From JAAFHB01 sp942493325 (GTDB lineage Bacteria > Bacteroidota > Bacteroidia > Bacteroidales > Prolixibacteraceae), in the NCBI GenBank assembly GCA_942493325.1, contig OW818689.1:6014001-6078000 (forward strand): a stretch of DNA of 64,000 bases. The letters are read 5' to 3'. A program made the translations under genes and the position numbers. Positions 36,845 to 47,607 of the stretch are shown here, piece after piece. The number at the start of each line of letters is the position of its first letter. Positions within the stretch are counted from its first letter, which is position 1. The notes beneath the pieces are model-generated. The model did not search any database and had not been told where the DNA came from. It saw only the letters and a list, made by a program, of their open reading frames with translations.

Positions 36845-38560
36845 CTATTGATTCGCAGGCCAATGCGTTTCAAGTCCCTGGCTGCGAATTAATTTCTGAA
36901 ATTCATCGAGCAGTTCTTTGCGCTCCCTGATGGCTCTCGGCGGCAGCTTTTTGTTTATCGCAAAAGCGACCAGCATGCCCACCGCTTCACCAATGCTCCA
37001 TTCAACCGGGTGTAAACGATAACATCCATTGGTGATATGAGTCGTCCCGATATTTTTATTTGCAGGCAGCAGGTTGTTCATTCGCCGGGGCAACAGGGCA
37101 CCCAGCGGAATTTGAAAGGGCAGGGAGCCAAAATCGACATAATTATCTCCCTGGCTGCTTGGATGGAGATCGATATGGTAATAACCGGTTCCCACACTGT
37201 CCTGAAAATCAGCAGATTTTTTACCCGCCGCTTCACCGGCAATCAGCTTCCGGTTTTCGGCACCCACATGTTCTTCCAAAACGGTAAATTCGGCTTTAAT
37301 TCTCCTTGCTTCACGGATGTAGGGATATTTTGCCATGCCATCTTCTGTTCCCATCACATCGCCCCTTAATCTCAGGCCTGACCATCCCATTCCCCCGTCG
37401 GGACGCGGCGCTTCGGTCTGAAGCCAGTAGAACAGTGAAAGGTTGAGCTGCCGGGCAGCCTGGATATGTTTGTTGAATTCTTTCTCCTCCACATCAATGA
37501 GGTTTCCGGCAAAATAATCATTTTGCGGCCAGTTGACAATCGTAATGTCACCCGCGTAAGTTCCCAGTTCAAAATTTTCCTTATTGATGATCCGCCTGTA
37601 GTTCCATAGGTTCAGCATATCGCCGGTTTTCTTTCCTTCGGGGTGGAAGCCCAGGTTTTTAGGTTTCAGGGTTCGCGGGTCTGAATAATCCAGGTCCAGC
37701 AGTTTTCCTGACCAGGGTGGATTCATTTCAGGAATATAGGTGCTCCAGAAACCATAATCCCGCGGACGGTCAATCACATTATTCATACCCGCCTGGTAAT
37801 CCATCGCAAAGCAGAGGGTAAAAGCCTGGTTGTTTTTGGGATTGGCCTTTTCAGGCGCGTGGAGTTCACTGGTCTGGATTTTTGATTCGGTTCCGGTAAT
37901 GTATTCGGTTTTAGTCAGCGGTAAAAGATCGCCGCACTCGGTAGCATCCACAAAATAGGAAGCAGAAAGTATCAATGCCTTGTCATTTATCAGGTTCACC
38001 ACCTCAACGGCTTTTACATGGTCTCCGTCAACATCGGCCGATTTCACCCGGTAGTTTAGAAGAAGTGTAAGTTTCCCGGTACTTATAAAGGGAGCCAGCA
38101 TTTCGGTTAAAACCGCAACCGACACGCGGGGTTCATGGCACAGCTTTGAAACTGAACCATCGCCGGGATTAAGAAATTTACGATTTTGGGCACCTGGTGT
38201 TAGAGAGTAGTTTCGTTTGTAAAATGATCTGACCCTGTTCCGGTAATCCCTGTAAGATGCAGGAGCACCGTGGTTTTCGATCCAGGAGTGTTCGTCGGGC
38301 GGTACCCCCTGCTGGGAGATCTGTCCTCCGATCCAATCGGTTTCTTCAGTGAGGATCACCTTCAGACCGTTCCGGCAAGCTGCCAGTGCAGCGGCGCATC
38401 CCCCCAGGCCTCCACCGGCAATGATTAAATCTGCCGATAATTGCTTCGACGTATTTTTCCTTTTCCCATTGGGTTTTTCACCTTGAATACCAAATACCGG
38501 AGGTGTCAACATTATGCCTCCACCTGCAGATACGAGGGTTAAAAAATTTCTTCGTTTCAT
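36845..38560 (-). CDS. FAD-dependent oxidoreductase (FAD_oxidored type)
   Basis: A 571-residue flavoprotein with a secretion-type N-terminus (MKRRNFLTLVSAGGGIML). The FAD-binding Rossmann motif LIIAGGGLGGCAAALAACRNG is followed by ETDWIGGQISQQGVP, a mark of this family. A later conserved patch is TNGCYRLHPVEWSIGEAVG. Proteins of this type are common in Bacteroidota glycan clusters, often next to glycosidases, but their substrate is not established. It lies 25 bases before the toroid-domain gene and 19 bases after the disrupted GH43 gene. Confidence 0.82.
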   Translation of the reverse strand: MKRRNFLTLVSAGGGIMLTPPVFGIQGEKPNGKRKNTSKQLSADLIIAGGGLGGCAAALAACRNGLKVILTEETDWIGGQISQQGVPPDEHSWIENHGAPASYRDYRNRVRSFYKRNYSLTPGAQNRKFLNPGDGSVSKLCHEPRVSVAVLTEMLAPFISTGKLTLLLNYRVKSADVDGDHVKAVEVVNLINDKALILSASYFVDATECGDLLPLTKTEYITGTESKIQTSELHAPEKANPKNNQAFTLCFAMDYQAGMNNVIDRPRDYGFWSTYIPEMNPPWSGKLLDLDYSDPRTLKPKNLGFHPEGKKTGDMLNLWNYRRIINKENFELGTYAGDITIVNWPQNDYFAGNLIDVEEKEFNKHIQAARQLNLSLFYWLQTEAPRPDGGMGWSGLRLRGDVMGTEDGMAKYPYIREARRIKAEFTVLEEHVGAENRKLIAGEAAGKKSADFQDSVGTGYYHIDLHPSSQGDNYVDFGSLPFQIPLGALLPRRMNNLLPANKNIGTTHITNGCYRLHPVEWSIGEAVGMLVAFAINKKLPPRAIRERKELLDEFQKLIRSQGLETHWPANQ

Positions 38561-38579
38561 TTCTCAAATTTAAGGAATT

Positions 38580-40460
38580 TCAGTTCTTTTCTTCCGCGCT
38601 CAAACCTTCAATTCCCTTTAGGGTAGGAATAACTGTTTTAATCGTCCCATCGGACCTGAACTCCATTTTATCAATGCACACCTCCCGGTGAAAACCTGCC
38701 GAACGGCCCATCTCAATTCCTTTGGGATAGGTAAACCGGTGATAGACCAGATACCATTCATCTTTCCCCGGAATCCGGAGCACCGAATTGTGCCCGGTGG
38801 CATAAATTTCCTGCGCTGCATCCTGCATAATAACCAGGTTGTCAGCCGGAATATTCAGTTCTCCAAGCGGCGATTTTGATGTTGCGTACCGGACTTTATA
38901 GTTTGGATTGCGGGTATCATCTTCCGACCACATGAAATAATAGGTTCCATTCCGCGAAAAAACATAGACTCCCTCTCTGAAAGAAGCATTCGGGGTCATG
39001 ATTTTAAGCGTCTGTTTTTTAAGCGAAACCATTTCGTCGTTTAATTCGGCACCGGCCAGGTAGCCATTTCCCCAATAGAAGTAACTTTTTCCTGAAACCG
39101 GATCGGTAAACACATCAGGGTCAATCTCCTGTCCACCGATAATTCCTTTGGGTTTAAAATCAACCAGCGGTTTGCCGCTGTCCACAAAAGGGCCGGTCGG
39201 GTGGTCGGCCACTGCAACGCCAATCTTCTGGGCGGCAGTGAAATAATAGAAATACTTGTATTCGCCGTTAATTTTCTTCTCAATAATACAGGGAGCCCAG
39301 GCATTCCTGTCCGCCCAACTCACATCTTTTTTCAGGTCGAGTATCACACCTTCATCTTTCCAGTTAACCAGATTGTCTGAAGAAAATACCTTAAAATAGT
39401 CGCCCGACCAGTTGTTGAACCCGTCGCTGGTAGGGTAGAGGTAGTATTTACCGGTTTTTTCAGAATAAAGGATTTCAGGGTCGGCATAAAATCCTTCCAA
39501 CACCGGATTGTGATCTTCCGAAGCATAAACCTGAAAAACTTCTTTTCCTTTTCCTTCTATCTCAAAGGAGTATTGTACTGGTCCTCCGGAAAAATCCTGC
39601 ACTCCGGAAGGGCTGATGCCGATTCCGGGGAAAGTCTTGAATACCGGATCAAACCGGCTGATATCTGTTCCTGTTTTTACCGGCAGGAAGATTTTTCGTT
39701 CCGTAGTTTTGAAACAGACATTTTGTTTTTTCAATAAGCCCGAATGCGGTTCATCCAGCAGATCGTCGAAAGTGCCCCATTGTGCAACAAGCGCTTTTAA
39801 TTCTTTTTGAGTAATGGGTATGACTGTGCCATGCCGGGGATGAAAATTCATCGATATTTCCTGATCGATTATCGTGAAATTCCGGAGGTCGGAACTTCGG
39901 GTGAACTGGTAACCACCTTTGGTATAAAGATCATACATCAGAATCCATTCATCCGAGTTGTTCAATTTAAATATTCCTGATCCTTCCACCGGGTCCCTCG
40001 ACTGATCGATGCGCTCCGGTCCGGCCTGGACGTAGCCTTCTGTCAGTCGATCGGAAACGGCAAGTTTGATCCCGGCATCTCCATCTTCCGATTTAAAAAA
40101 CAGGTGGAATTTCCCCTCTTTGAAAATGATATCGCCATCAATACAGGCATTATTGGTCGGGCTGAAGAAAAGTTGTTTGGGAGCGCTTTCAAAGCCTGTA
40201 AAATCAGCATTTGCATAAGCGTAATAAATTTTGTCCGGATCTTCATTTTGTTTCATCGAGAAATAAACCATGTATTTTTTGGCGACTTCATCGTAAATGG
40301 TTTGCGGTGCCCAAACCCGCCAGACATTGCCAAACTCTTTCGGGAAAGTTTCCGGGATATTAATTACCGACGACTCCCAGGTGATCAGATCGCCGGATTT
40401 CATCAGAACCATGGCATAGTTTTTCCAGCCCATTTCAGGAACATACAAATCGGTTACCAC
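38580..40460 (-). pseudogene. GH43-type glycosidase, part after the break
   Basis: A 626-codon frame with two GH43-type five-bladed propeller domains. The first starts abruptly inside a conserved region at VTDLYVPEMGWKNYAMVLMK and the second at HNPVLEGFYADPEILYSEK. Other marks are VWAPQTIYDE, EIDPDVFTDP and the YATGHNSVL region. It has no signal peptide and its only start is a GTG at 40460 within the end of the preceding frame. The start of the first domain is lost, so it is probably not made as a working enzyme unless a frameshift is bypassed. The likely activities are arabinofuranosidase or xylosidase type. Confidence 0.7.
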
Positions 40461-41193
40461 CGATGGTTATCGTAGCATCAACTGGTTTTAACGAGGCAAA
40501 ACGAACAGGGTCGGTTTGTGCATTTTCTGAATATAATTGCGTTTTACAGGCAGCCAATTGTTGCGTTTTAATCAGGTTCTCAACAAAACTCCATGCAACT
40601 TTATGAACAGTTCCGGTTTCGGTATTTCCTGAAATGAGTACTTTTTTGCGCTGGTTCAACCGATCAGACAAAGGCAACGCTTTCGCAGGGCTGAAATTCT
40701 TAAGGTCAGTGGTTGTTGTTTGGTATGCCTGTGTTTTTCCGTCCGTTGTGCTAAGCCATGAAACATTATACTGCGCGGTGTTTGAATGGTACGAAATTTC
40801 AGGTTCCAGACAATTGTTATTCTCCATAACAATCGGGTATGATTGTGGCGTCCAATAAACAAGGTCTTTTGATTCAGCATGAGCAAAAGCACCGTCCTTT
40901 TCATTCACACTCCATACGCAATGCCACATTCCCTCATGAGTTTGAAACAGAAAAGGAGTGACCATGCGTTTTTGGGTGCCCCATCGTCCATAGTCACAAA
41001 ACAGAAAGCGCATCTCAGGACCAATTGATTTCCAGTTTTCCTGATCGGTGCTCCATGCAAAATGCAACCCATTGCGTCCTCCATTTTTTTCGGTTGAATA
41101 GGAAAACAGATAGACAGAATCGGGTACGTTGGACAAAACAGGCTGCTGCAAAGTCACAACAACGAGAATCAGGAATAAATAAACTTTTTTCAT
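40435..41193 (-). pseudogene. GH43-type propeller protein, N-terminal part
   Basis: A 252-codon frame with a signal peptide (MKKVYLFLILVVVTLQQPVLS). A glycosidase-like propeller follows, marked by SYSTEKNGGRNGLHFAW and KDLVYWTPQSYPIVMENN. After the linker ASLKPVDATITIGG it falls out of frame and stops at VCS. The frame overlaps the 626-codon GH43 frame by 26 bases. A deletion or frameshift near 40440-40460 therefore joins two pieces that are now out of phase. Confidence 0.7.
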
Positions 41194-41224
41194 TTTTGCG
41201 CCGGAGTAATTGGTTCGTAGATGA

Positions 41225-42595
41225 TCAGTAGCTTAACTTGAATAGTCCGCAGGCGTGAGCTGTCAAATTAACGCTAAATAATCCGGAGACAAGCCCAACA
41301 TTTTCACCGGTCCAGAGGTTTTTGACCGTGCAATCGGCATCAATTCCCAAATCGGCTAAATTAACAGAGACTTCAACAGGTAAGCTGATGTCCGAAATAT
41401 TGAAAAGCGCAAGGTAGATATCTCCGGTATTGGGATTACGCGAAGTAATAGCCACTTTGCCATCATGTTGAAATAGTTGACGGATATCGGTTCCCTCGTT
41501 GTGCATTTTCAACACTTCTTTATTGGTTAATAAAGAAAGGGTGAACTCATCATTACCTGGCAGGTCGCCTCCAAAGAAAAGGGGCGATTTAAATATGGTG
41601 AACAAGGTCATCAGCGTATATTGCTCATCATGGGTCAGACGGGTCATGCGGTCTTCACCGCGTTCCCCACGAATAGAAATCCGTCCAAGCGGAATCATAT
41701 CGCAATCGGGCCATGTACCGGAAGCAATGTACGGGTACCATTTCTGGCTAACCTCCATCAAGTGGGTGATGTGTGGCCATGTATCCCATACATCGTCAAC
41801 CATGCGCCACATATTGGCATGATTACGCACATGATCAGCTTCTTCAATTGGAGTTTCGCCCGGCGAAGTGCTCAGTACAATGGGGCGGCCGCATTGGTCA
41901 ATAGCTTTGCGGATCAGCTCAATTTCAGGCTTATGGTACGGACGGGAAAGGTCATCAATTTTTATAAAATCAATGCCCCAGTCGGCATACATGTCAATAA
42001 TTGAATTATAGTATTCCTGTGCTCCGGGACGGTCGGCAACGATGGTGTAATTATCAAGCAGCCAAGGACATTGCAGTTCGGTGGAATAAATCATGTCTGC
42101 AGTAATACCGTTGGTGCCTTTAACCGGCAATTTGTTTTCAACCGCCAATTTTGGGATGCCTCGCATGATATGAATCCCGAACTTTAAACCTTTACGGTGA
42201 ACATAATCGGCCAGTTCTTTAAAGCCCTTGCCATCTCTGGCTGATGGGAAACGGTTCACGGCAGGCTGGTACCGACCATACTCATCAATTACATAATGCG
42301 GATCGGTTTGGTTGTAGCCTCCGGCCTTGTCGTTTTCAACGAACCAACGGATATCCACAACAACGTATTCCCAGCCGTAGTCTTTCAACTTTTCGGCCAT
42401 GTAATCGGTATTGGCCTTCACTTCATGCTCTTCAACGGTAGGGCCGTAGCAATCCCAACTATTCCAGCCCATGGGTGGGCTTTGCGCCCATGTTTTAAAT
42501 TCGCCTTGTTTAAAAGATGCTGGTTTCTTTGGGGAATGGCAGGAAAAAAAGAAGAACAGGGAAAAAGCAGCCAGGATATAGTTCAAATTTCTCAT
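41225..42595 (-). CDS. GH27-type alpha-galactosidase-like lipoprotein
   Basis: A 456-residue glycosidase of the GH27/melibiase type, predicted to be a lipoprotein (MRNLNYILAAFSLFFFFSC, Cys19). The start of the TIM barrel, PMGWNSWDCYGPTVEEHEVK, is characteristic. The likely nucleophile is in FIKIDDLSRP and the likely acid/base Asp is in DDVWDTWPHI. GH27 enzymes release alpha-galactose or beta-L-arabinopyranose, and which applies here cannot be told. The gene follows susD in the PUL run. Confidence 0.85.
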   Translation of the reverse strand: MRNLNYILAAFSLFFFFSCHSPKKPASFKQGEFKTWAQSPPMGWNSWDCYGPTVEEHEVKANTDYMAEKLKDYGWEYVVVDIRWFVENDKAGGYNQTDPHYVIDEYGRYQPAVNRFPSARDGKGFKELADYVHRKGLKFGIHIMRGIPKLAVENKLPVKGTNGITADMIYSTELQCPWLLDNYTIVADRPGAQEYYNSIIDMYADWGIDFIKIDDLSRPYHKPEIELIRKAIDQCGRPIVLSTSPGETPIEEADHVRNHANMWRMVDDVWDTWPHITHLMEVSQKWYPYIASGTWPDCDMIPLGRISIRGERGEDRMTRLTHDEQYTLMTLFTIFKSPLFFGGDLPGNDEFTLSLLTNKEVLKMHNEGTDIRQLFQHDGKVAITSRNPNTGDIYLALFNISDISLPVEVSVNLADLGIDADCTVKNLWTGENVGLVSGLFSVNLTAHACGLFKLSY

Positions 42596-42720
42596 TTATT
42601 AGATTGTTTCTGATTGATTACAGAATTTGTTATTTAAAAGTACAAAGTACTTAAAAAATACTACCCGAAAATATATTTATTCCCGGGTAGTAAATCATGA
42701 TTTATCTATTCAACCAGGAA

Positions 42721-44277
42721 TCAATACCCCGGATTATTCGGAAGCAAATTCTCATTGATATCTATATCAGCTTGTGGAACCGGCCACAGCCAGGCTTTTG
42801 TTGCATTAAAAGTTCTGGTTGCTATTTTTATTTGCGAAAACGTCCATGTTGCAGGACTTGCAGGATCAGACAATTTTGATTTGTCATAACCATACACATC
42901 ATGCACTAAAGCAACATCTTGCCATCGCAGCATATCGGCGTACCGTGTTCCCTCCATACAAAATTCAACCCTTCTCTCATGCCGCATTATTTGACGAAGC
43001 TGAGATTGATTAAGCCCGGTGCCTTCTACCGATTCAACAGTGGGCATACCTATTCTCGCACGTACTTTATCAATCAGGTCATAGATTTCCTGAGCCGTAC
43101 TACCGGATTCAATAAGTGCTTCCGCACGCATCAGGCAGACGTCTGCATAACGCATCAGAATAGTATTCAGTGTACTAATATTTACGTCAGCAACTCCATA
43201 CTCTGCATACTTTCGTGGTTTGGCACCGCAGGGATATTCAGCATAACTTGCAGGAATAAAAGTGGATGATCCATATTGAGAACCCGGTAACACCACTGTA
43301 GCTGCTAACCTGGGGTCTCTGTTCGAATAGGGTTTCTGTTCGTTATAGCCGGATGTAGCATCTGTAATTGATTTACCATTGGTCATGTAATATGAATTAA
43401 TCATATCGGCTGTAATGTTCGATGTTTGCCAGGTACCAAGAACAAATGGCTCAGCAGGCCATGGCTGACTTTGTGATGTAGTATACTGAATATCAAAAAT
43501 AACTTCAATGTTATTTTCATGGGCTTCTGTGAAAAGGTCAGAATAGTTTGGATAAAAATCATAAAGTTTTAAATCCATAACCTCTTTGGCTGCCTGTGCG
43601 GCCTCTGCCCATTTTTGATTAAAGAGTAATATTTTTGCCTTATATGCCAGCGCGGCTCCTTTTGTGGCACGTCCTACATTCGAACCTGAATAAGAGACAG
43701 GAAGAACACTTGCTGCATCGGTATAGTCGGCTAGAATTTGAGTAAGCACTTCGCTTTTTGGGGTTCTGGTTACATACGCATCGGCCAATGCCAGCACTTT
43801 AGTAATAAGTGGCACATCACCGAAATAAGTAATCAAATCGGAATAGGCATAAGCCCTTAAAAATTTTGCTTCTGCCACCATCGGAGCTTTTACGGCATCG
43901 CTCACTGCGGCGGCTTCGATATCCTGAAGAAACTCATTAGACCTGGCAATAATTGCATAATCCATGGACCACTTGGCCCCCGGTGCCCAGCTGGTTGAGT
44001 TGGTACTCCATGAACCCACTTCATTTGAACCTTGCCAGGCAGCCTGGCAATAACCGTTATCGGACATAAATTCGAACTGATAAAAATGAGTAGGTGTTGC
44101 ATTTGGCTGAATGGCATTATAAATACCCATGAGCGCCATCTTACACTGTGTTTCATTCTGAAAGAACGTTGAAGGGGATAGTCTGTCTTTTGGCGTTTTA
44201 TCCAGAAGATCTTCCGAGCAACTAAATAAAACCATTAAAAGAAGAAACGAAGTGATAATTTTATATTGATTTTTCAT
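42721..44277 (-). CDS. SusD/RagB-family glycan-binding lipoprotein
   Basis: A 518-residue outer-membrane lipoprotein that covers the SusC pore and captures glycan. The signal and lipobox (LLLMVLFSCSEDLLDKTP) fit the family. The start of the TPR fold, SPSTFFQNETQCKMALMGIY, is typical, as is the C-terminal part with RHERRVEFCMEGTRYADMLRW. It starts 12 bases after susC ends, the canonical order. Confidence 0.94.
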   Translation of the reverse strand: MKNQYKIITSFLLLMVLFSCSEDLLDKTPKDRLSPSTFFQNETQCKMALMGIYNAIQPNATPTHFYQFEFMSDNGYCQAAWQGSNEVGSWSTNSTSWAPGAKWSMDYAIIARSNEFLQDIEAAAVSDAVKAPMVAEAKFLRAYAYSDLITYFGDVPLITKVLALADAYVTRTPKSEVLTQILADYTDAASVLPVSYSGSNVGRATKGAALAYKAKILLFNQKWAEAAQAAKEVMDLKLYDFYPNYSDLFTEAHENNIEVIFDIQYTTSQSQPWPAEPFVLGTWQTSNITADMINSYYMTNGKSITDATSGYNEQKPYSNRDPRLAATVVLPGSQYGSSTFIPASYAEYPCGAKPRKYAEYGVADVNISTLNTILMRYADVCLMRAEALIESGSTAQEIYDLIDKVRARIGMPTVESVEGTGLNQSQLRQIMRHERRVEFCMEGTRYADMLRWQDVALVHDVYGYDKSKLSDPASPATWTFSQIKIATRTFNATKAWLWPVPQADIDINENLLPNNPGY

Positions 44278-44289
44278 AATCCTGATCTT

Positions 44290-47200
44290 TTAAAAGTTAA
44301 CATTTACACCCATTGTCATCACACGCACCTGAGGAAAAGATTCAGCCCTGGTTTGATTAACAGTTTGCTCGGGATCAAAACCTTTAAACTTCGTAAAGGT
44401 TAAAGCATTCTGAATATTTCCATAAACTCTTATTGAGCCGATACCTAATTTTGAAATGACATTTGGATTTATGGTATAACCCAATTCAATGTTCTTCAAA
44501 CGAAGGTAAGATGCATCCTCCATATAGAACGATGAATGAACATTTGTACGATACTCATCCAAAGTTACCCGTGGCATGGTGTTGGAAGGATTTGCTGGCG
44601 TCCATCTGTCCAACCACCACGAACCTAAATTGGCAACACCACTAAATGGAGTAGCAATTTCATAATAGAAATAGCCTTCAATGCCCTGTACTCCCTGAAC
44701 GAATGCGCTAAAATCAAACCCTTTCCACTCCAGGCTCAGGTTCAGCGAATAAGTAAGATCCGGAAACTGTTTTCCGATTATCGTTCTGTCATTATTCGGA
44801 TCCACAGCGCCATCTCCGTTAAGGTCTTTAAACTTTATATCCCCCGGTTGTGCATTATAGTTTGAAACAGATACTACACCCGGTTTTAAAGTATAGGTAC
44901 CGTTGGCAAGGTTAAAATCGGAAATCTGATAAATTCCATCCATCTTGTAGCCATAAAATGAATTAATGGCGGCACCCACTTTAATCGCTTTGGGCGAATT
45001 AAGCTGCTCTGCTACATCCATTCTTGTAATTTTATTTACAATGCGAGTTGCATTAAGTGTGGCGCGTAACTTCATCCCATTTGAAAGCGTTTTTCGGTAA
45101 GTTAAGGAAGTTTCAAGGCCTTTATTCTGAACTTCACCGGCATTTACGTAAGGTGCATTTAATGCCATCGTTAGCGGAACTTGTCCCCGCAGCAATAAAT
45201 TTTTTGTTCTTTTATCAAAATAATCAGCGGTCAATTCAAAGCCATGTTCAAAAATCACATCAACCCCAAAATTCAATTGCTGTGCAGTTTCCCATGTTAA
45301 TTCTTTATTCGTCATATCCCTTATAGCCACACCGGAATACAATGTACCCCCAAGAGAATAGTTTTGACCTGATGACAAGATATCACTGCCGTTATAATAA
45401 TTACTGATGTTCTGGCTGCCAAGCTGCCCCCAGGAGGCCCGTAGTTTAAGAGAATTCAGCCAGTCAACGTTTTCCATAAATCTTTCCTTCGTAACTATCC
45501 ATCCGCCGGAAAATGATGGAAATGTTCCCCACTGATTTCCCTGCGCAAATCGGGAAGAACCATCCCGCCTGATGTTCGCTTCAAACAAATATTTTCCGTC
45601 GAATGCATAATTTATACGGCCGAAATAGGATCTCAAACCCAGGTCGTAGTTTCCGGCATTATTGGTCTGAGTGGCAGCATCACCAAGAGAGAGTATCCGC
45701 TGGGTATTATTAACAAAATTTTTACGGTAGCCATCCTGCCAATCATAAGTAAACTCTTCTTCTGAATAACCTGCCAATAAGTTCAGGTCATGCTTTCCGA
45801 ATGTTTTATTGTATTTTAGTAAAGAGGTCAACATCGTTTGAATGTCTGTTCCATTTGTGACTCTCAAATCTGATGTTTCGGTTTTTGTACTTCCATCCTT
45901 ATTTTTTAATACAACATTTGCATTAAAAGCATTCCTGTTTGAGGTTACTACGTTATACCCATAAGTAACCTGCGCACTTAAATCTTTCGTGAATTTATAT
46001 TCCGCTTCAGCCTGTCCACTAAAATTATATCGTTTCGTTTCTGAAGTACTGCCTGTCTTAATGCTTGCATAGGGATTTAATTCACCATTTACAGTCATAT
46101 ATTCTCCTTCTGCATTTTGGAGAGGATATATTGGCCCGAGTGTAGCGTACCATGTTGCATTCCACACACTGATCGGTTCATTTTTAACACCAAGGTTACC
46201 GGCTAACTTAGCAGACAATCTTAACTTTTTATCTTTTAAAAAAAAGGCATCAATGTTAGAACGGAAATCTGTCTTTTTATAACCGGTAGCTACAAGAATA
46301 CCGTCTTGATTTAATTGTCCAAGCATAAATGCGTACTGCAAATTTTCGGTGCCGCCTGTCATACTCAAACGGTGATTCTGTGTATTTGCCTGATCATAAT
46401 ACACTTTAAAATAATCTATGTCTGGATACATCGGGTCATTGTGTGCCGCATATTTTTGGATGTCCGCTTCGGTGTAATTTGGAATACTTCCCGAATTTGC
46501 CGACGCCTCATTACGGAGTGTGGCATATTCAACCGAGTTTAAAACGTCAGGTAATCTGGTTGCGTTCTGTACTCCATAGTAGCCATTATAGCTAATTTTC
46601 ATCTCACCTGATGTTCCTTTTTTCGTGGTAATTAAAATGACACCATTGGCTGCTCTGTTTCCATAAATGGAGGAAGAAGCAGCATCTTTCAATACTGATA
46701 TCGATTTAATGTCATTGGCATTTACATCCGACATATTGCCAGGAAATCCATCAATGACAATTAACGGCGAATTATCGCCAAATGTTCCAACACCTCTGAT
46801 ATCAATAACCGCATTGTCGTCGCCTGGTTTTCCCGAACTTTGCAAAGCATATACACCTGCAACAGTACCTTGCAAAGCCAAACTTGCGTTAGTCAGAGGT
46901 CGGCTTTCCATATCCTCCATCTGGACGTTCCCGACGGCTCCTGTTAAATTTGCCTTTTTCTGGGTACCATATCCCACTACTACAACCTCTTCAACGCCAA
47001 TGGTTTCTTCTTCCAGTACCACATTTACCGAGGTCTTATTACCAATGATAACTTCCTTACCCTGCATCCCCACAAATGAGAATACGAGTATTTTAGCGTC
47101 TGAGGGAATCGCTAACGAGAAATTACCATCATTGTCTGATGTTACCCCTGTAGTTGTCCCTTTTACTACTACTGATGCCCCGGGGATTGGTAAACCTGTC

Positions 47201-47607
47201 TGGTCGGTTACTTTACCGGTAATCAGCTTTTCGGGTTGCTGTGCATTGTTGCGCTGCATCAACATAATATTGGTGCCTTCCATCGCGTAAACGACATTTG
47301 TTTGGTCAAATACTTCCGATAATACCTCAGCGACAGTTTGTTGCTCGACCTCAACCGTAACTTTACGCGTAAGGTCAATTTCGTTTTTGCTGTAGACAAA
47401 CAGGTAATCTGTTTGATTCTCGATAGCATCGATCACTTTAGCTACAGTTGCATTTTTCAGGTTGACTGAGACTTTTGCAACCTGTGAACTGCCGGGAGTT
47501 GCAAAGACTCCCGAAGCCAGTACAAAAAGAAGAAGACATGTGATTCTCATCTTTCTAGTGAATTGTTTAGTTGAGTCAAAAAATTCCTCTGACAAATAAA
47601 ATTTCAT
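44290..47607 (-). CDS. SusC/RagA TonB-linked outer-membrane transporter with STN domain
   Basis: A 1105-residue TonB-dependent importer for glycan fragments. After the signal (MRITCLLLFVLASGVFA from residue 20) comes an STN secretin/TonB short N-terminal domain (residues about 45-115), used for signalling to a FecR anti-sigma. A carboxypeptidase-like domain (GKVTDQTGLPIPGASVVVKG) at about 130-205 follows. The TonB box and plug start at about 210 (EEVVVVGYGTQKKANLTGAV, DVNANDIKSISVLKDAA), and the beta-barrel ends in VRVMTMGVNVNF. The gene sits just after the FecR gene. Confidence 0.95.
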   Translation of the reverse strand: MKFYLSEEFFDSTKQFTRKMRITCLLLFVLASGVFATPGSSQVAKVSVNLKNATVAKVIDAIENQTDYLFVYSKNEIDLTRKVTVEVEQQTVAEVLSEVFDQTNVVYAMEGTNIMLMQRNNAQQPEKLITGKVTDQTGLPIPGASVVVKGTTTGVTSDNDGNFSLAIPSDAKILVFSFVGMQGKEVIIGNKTSVNVVLEEETIGVEEVVVVGYGTQKKANLTGAVGNVQMEDMESRPLTNASLALQGTVAGVYALQSSGKPGDDNAVIDIRGVGTFGDNSPLIVIDGFPGNMSDVNANDIKSISVLKDAASSSIYGNRAANGVILITTKKGTSGEMKISYNGYYGVQNATRLPDVLNSVEYATLRNEASANSGSIPNYTEADIQKYAAHNDPMYPDIDYFKVYYDQANTQNHRLSMTGGTENLQYAFMLGQLNQDGILVATGYKKTDFRSNIDAFFLKDKKLRLSAKLAGNLGVKNEPISVWNATWYATLGPIYPLQNAEGEYMTVNGELNPYASIKTGSTSETKRYNFSGQAEAEYKFTKDLSAQVTYGYNVVTSNRNAFNANVVLKNKDGSTKTETSDLRVTNGTDIQTMLTSLLKYNKTFGKHDLNLLAGYSEEEFTYDWQDGYRKNFVNNTQRILSLGDAATQTNNAGNYDLGLRSYFGRINYAFDGKYLFEANIRRDGSSRFAQGNQWGTFPSFSGGWIVTKERFMENVDWLNSLKLRASWGQLGSQNISNYYNGSDILSSGQNYSLGGTLYSGVAIRDMTNKELTWETAQQLNFGVDVIFEHGFELTADYFDKRTKNLLLRGQVPLTMALNAPYVNAGEVQNKGLETSLTYRKTLSNGMKLRATLNATRIVNKITRMDVAEQLNSPKAIKVGAAINSFYGYKMDGIYQISDFNLANGTYTLKPGVVSVSNYNAQPGDIKFKDLNGDGAVDPNNDRTIIGKQFPDLTYSLNLSLEWKGFDFSAFVQGVQGIEGYFYYEIATPFSGVANLGSWWLDRWTPANPSNTMPRVTLDEYRTNVHSSFYMEDASYLRLKNIELGYTINPNVISKLGIGSIRVYGNIQNALTFTKFKGFDPEQTVNQTRAESFPQVRVMTMGVNVNF

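Noticed and set aside
41621..42004. A 127-codon + strand frame inside the GH27 gene
   Set aside because: Shadow of a conserved coding region with no start context or motif of its own.
46667..47290. A 207-codon + strand frame inside susC
   Set aside because: It is the antisense shadow of the conserved plug and carboxypeptidase-like domains.
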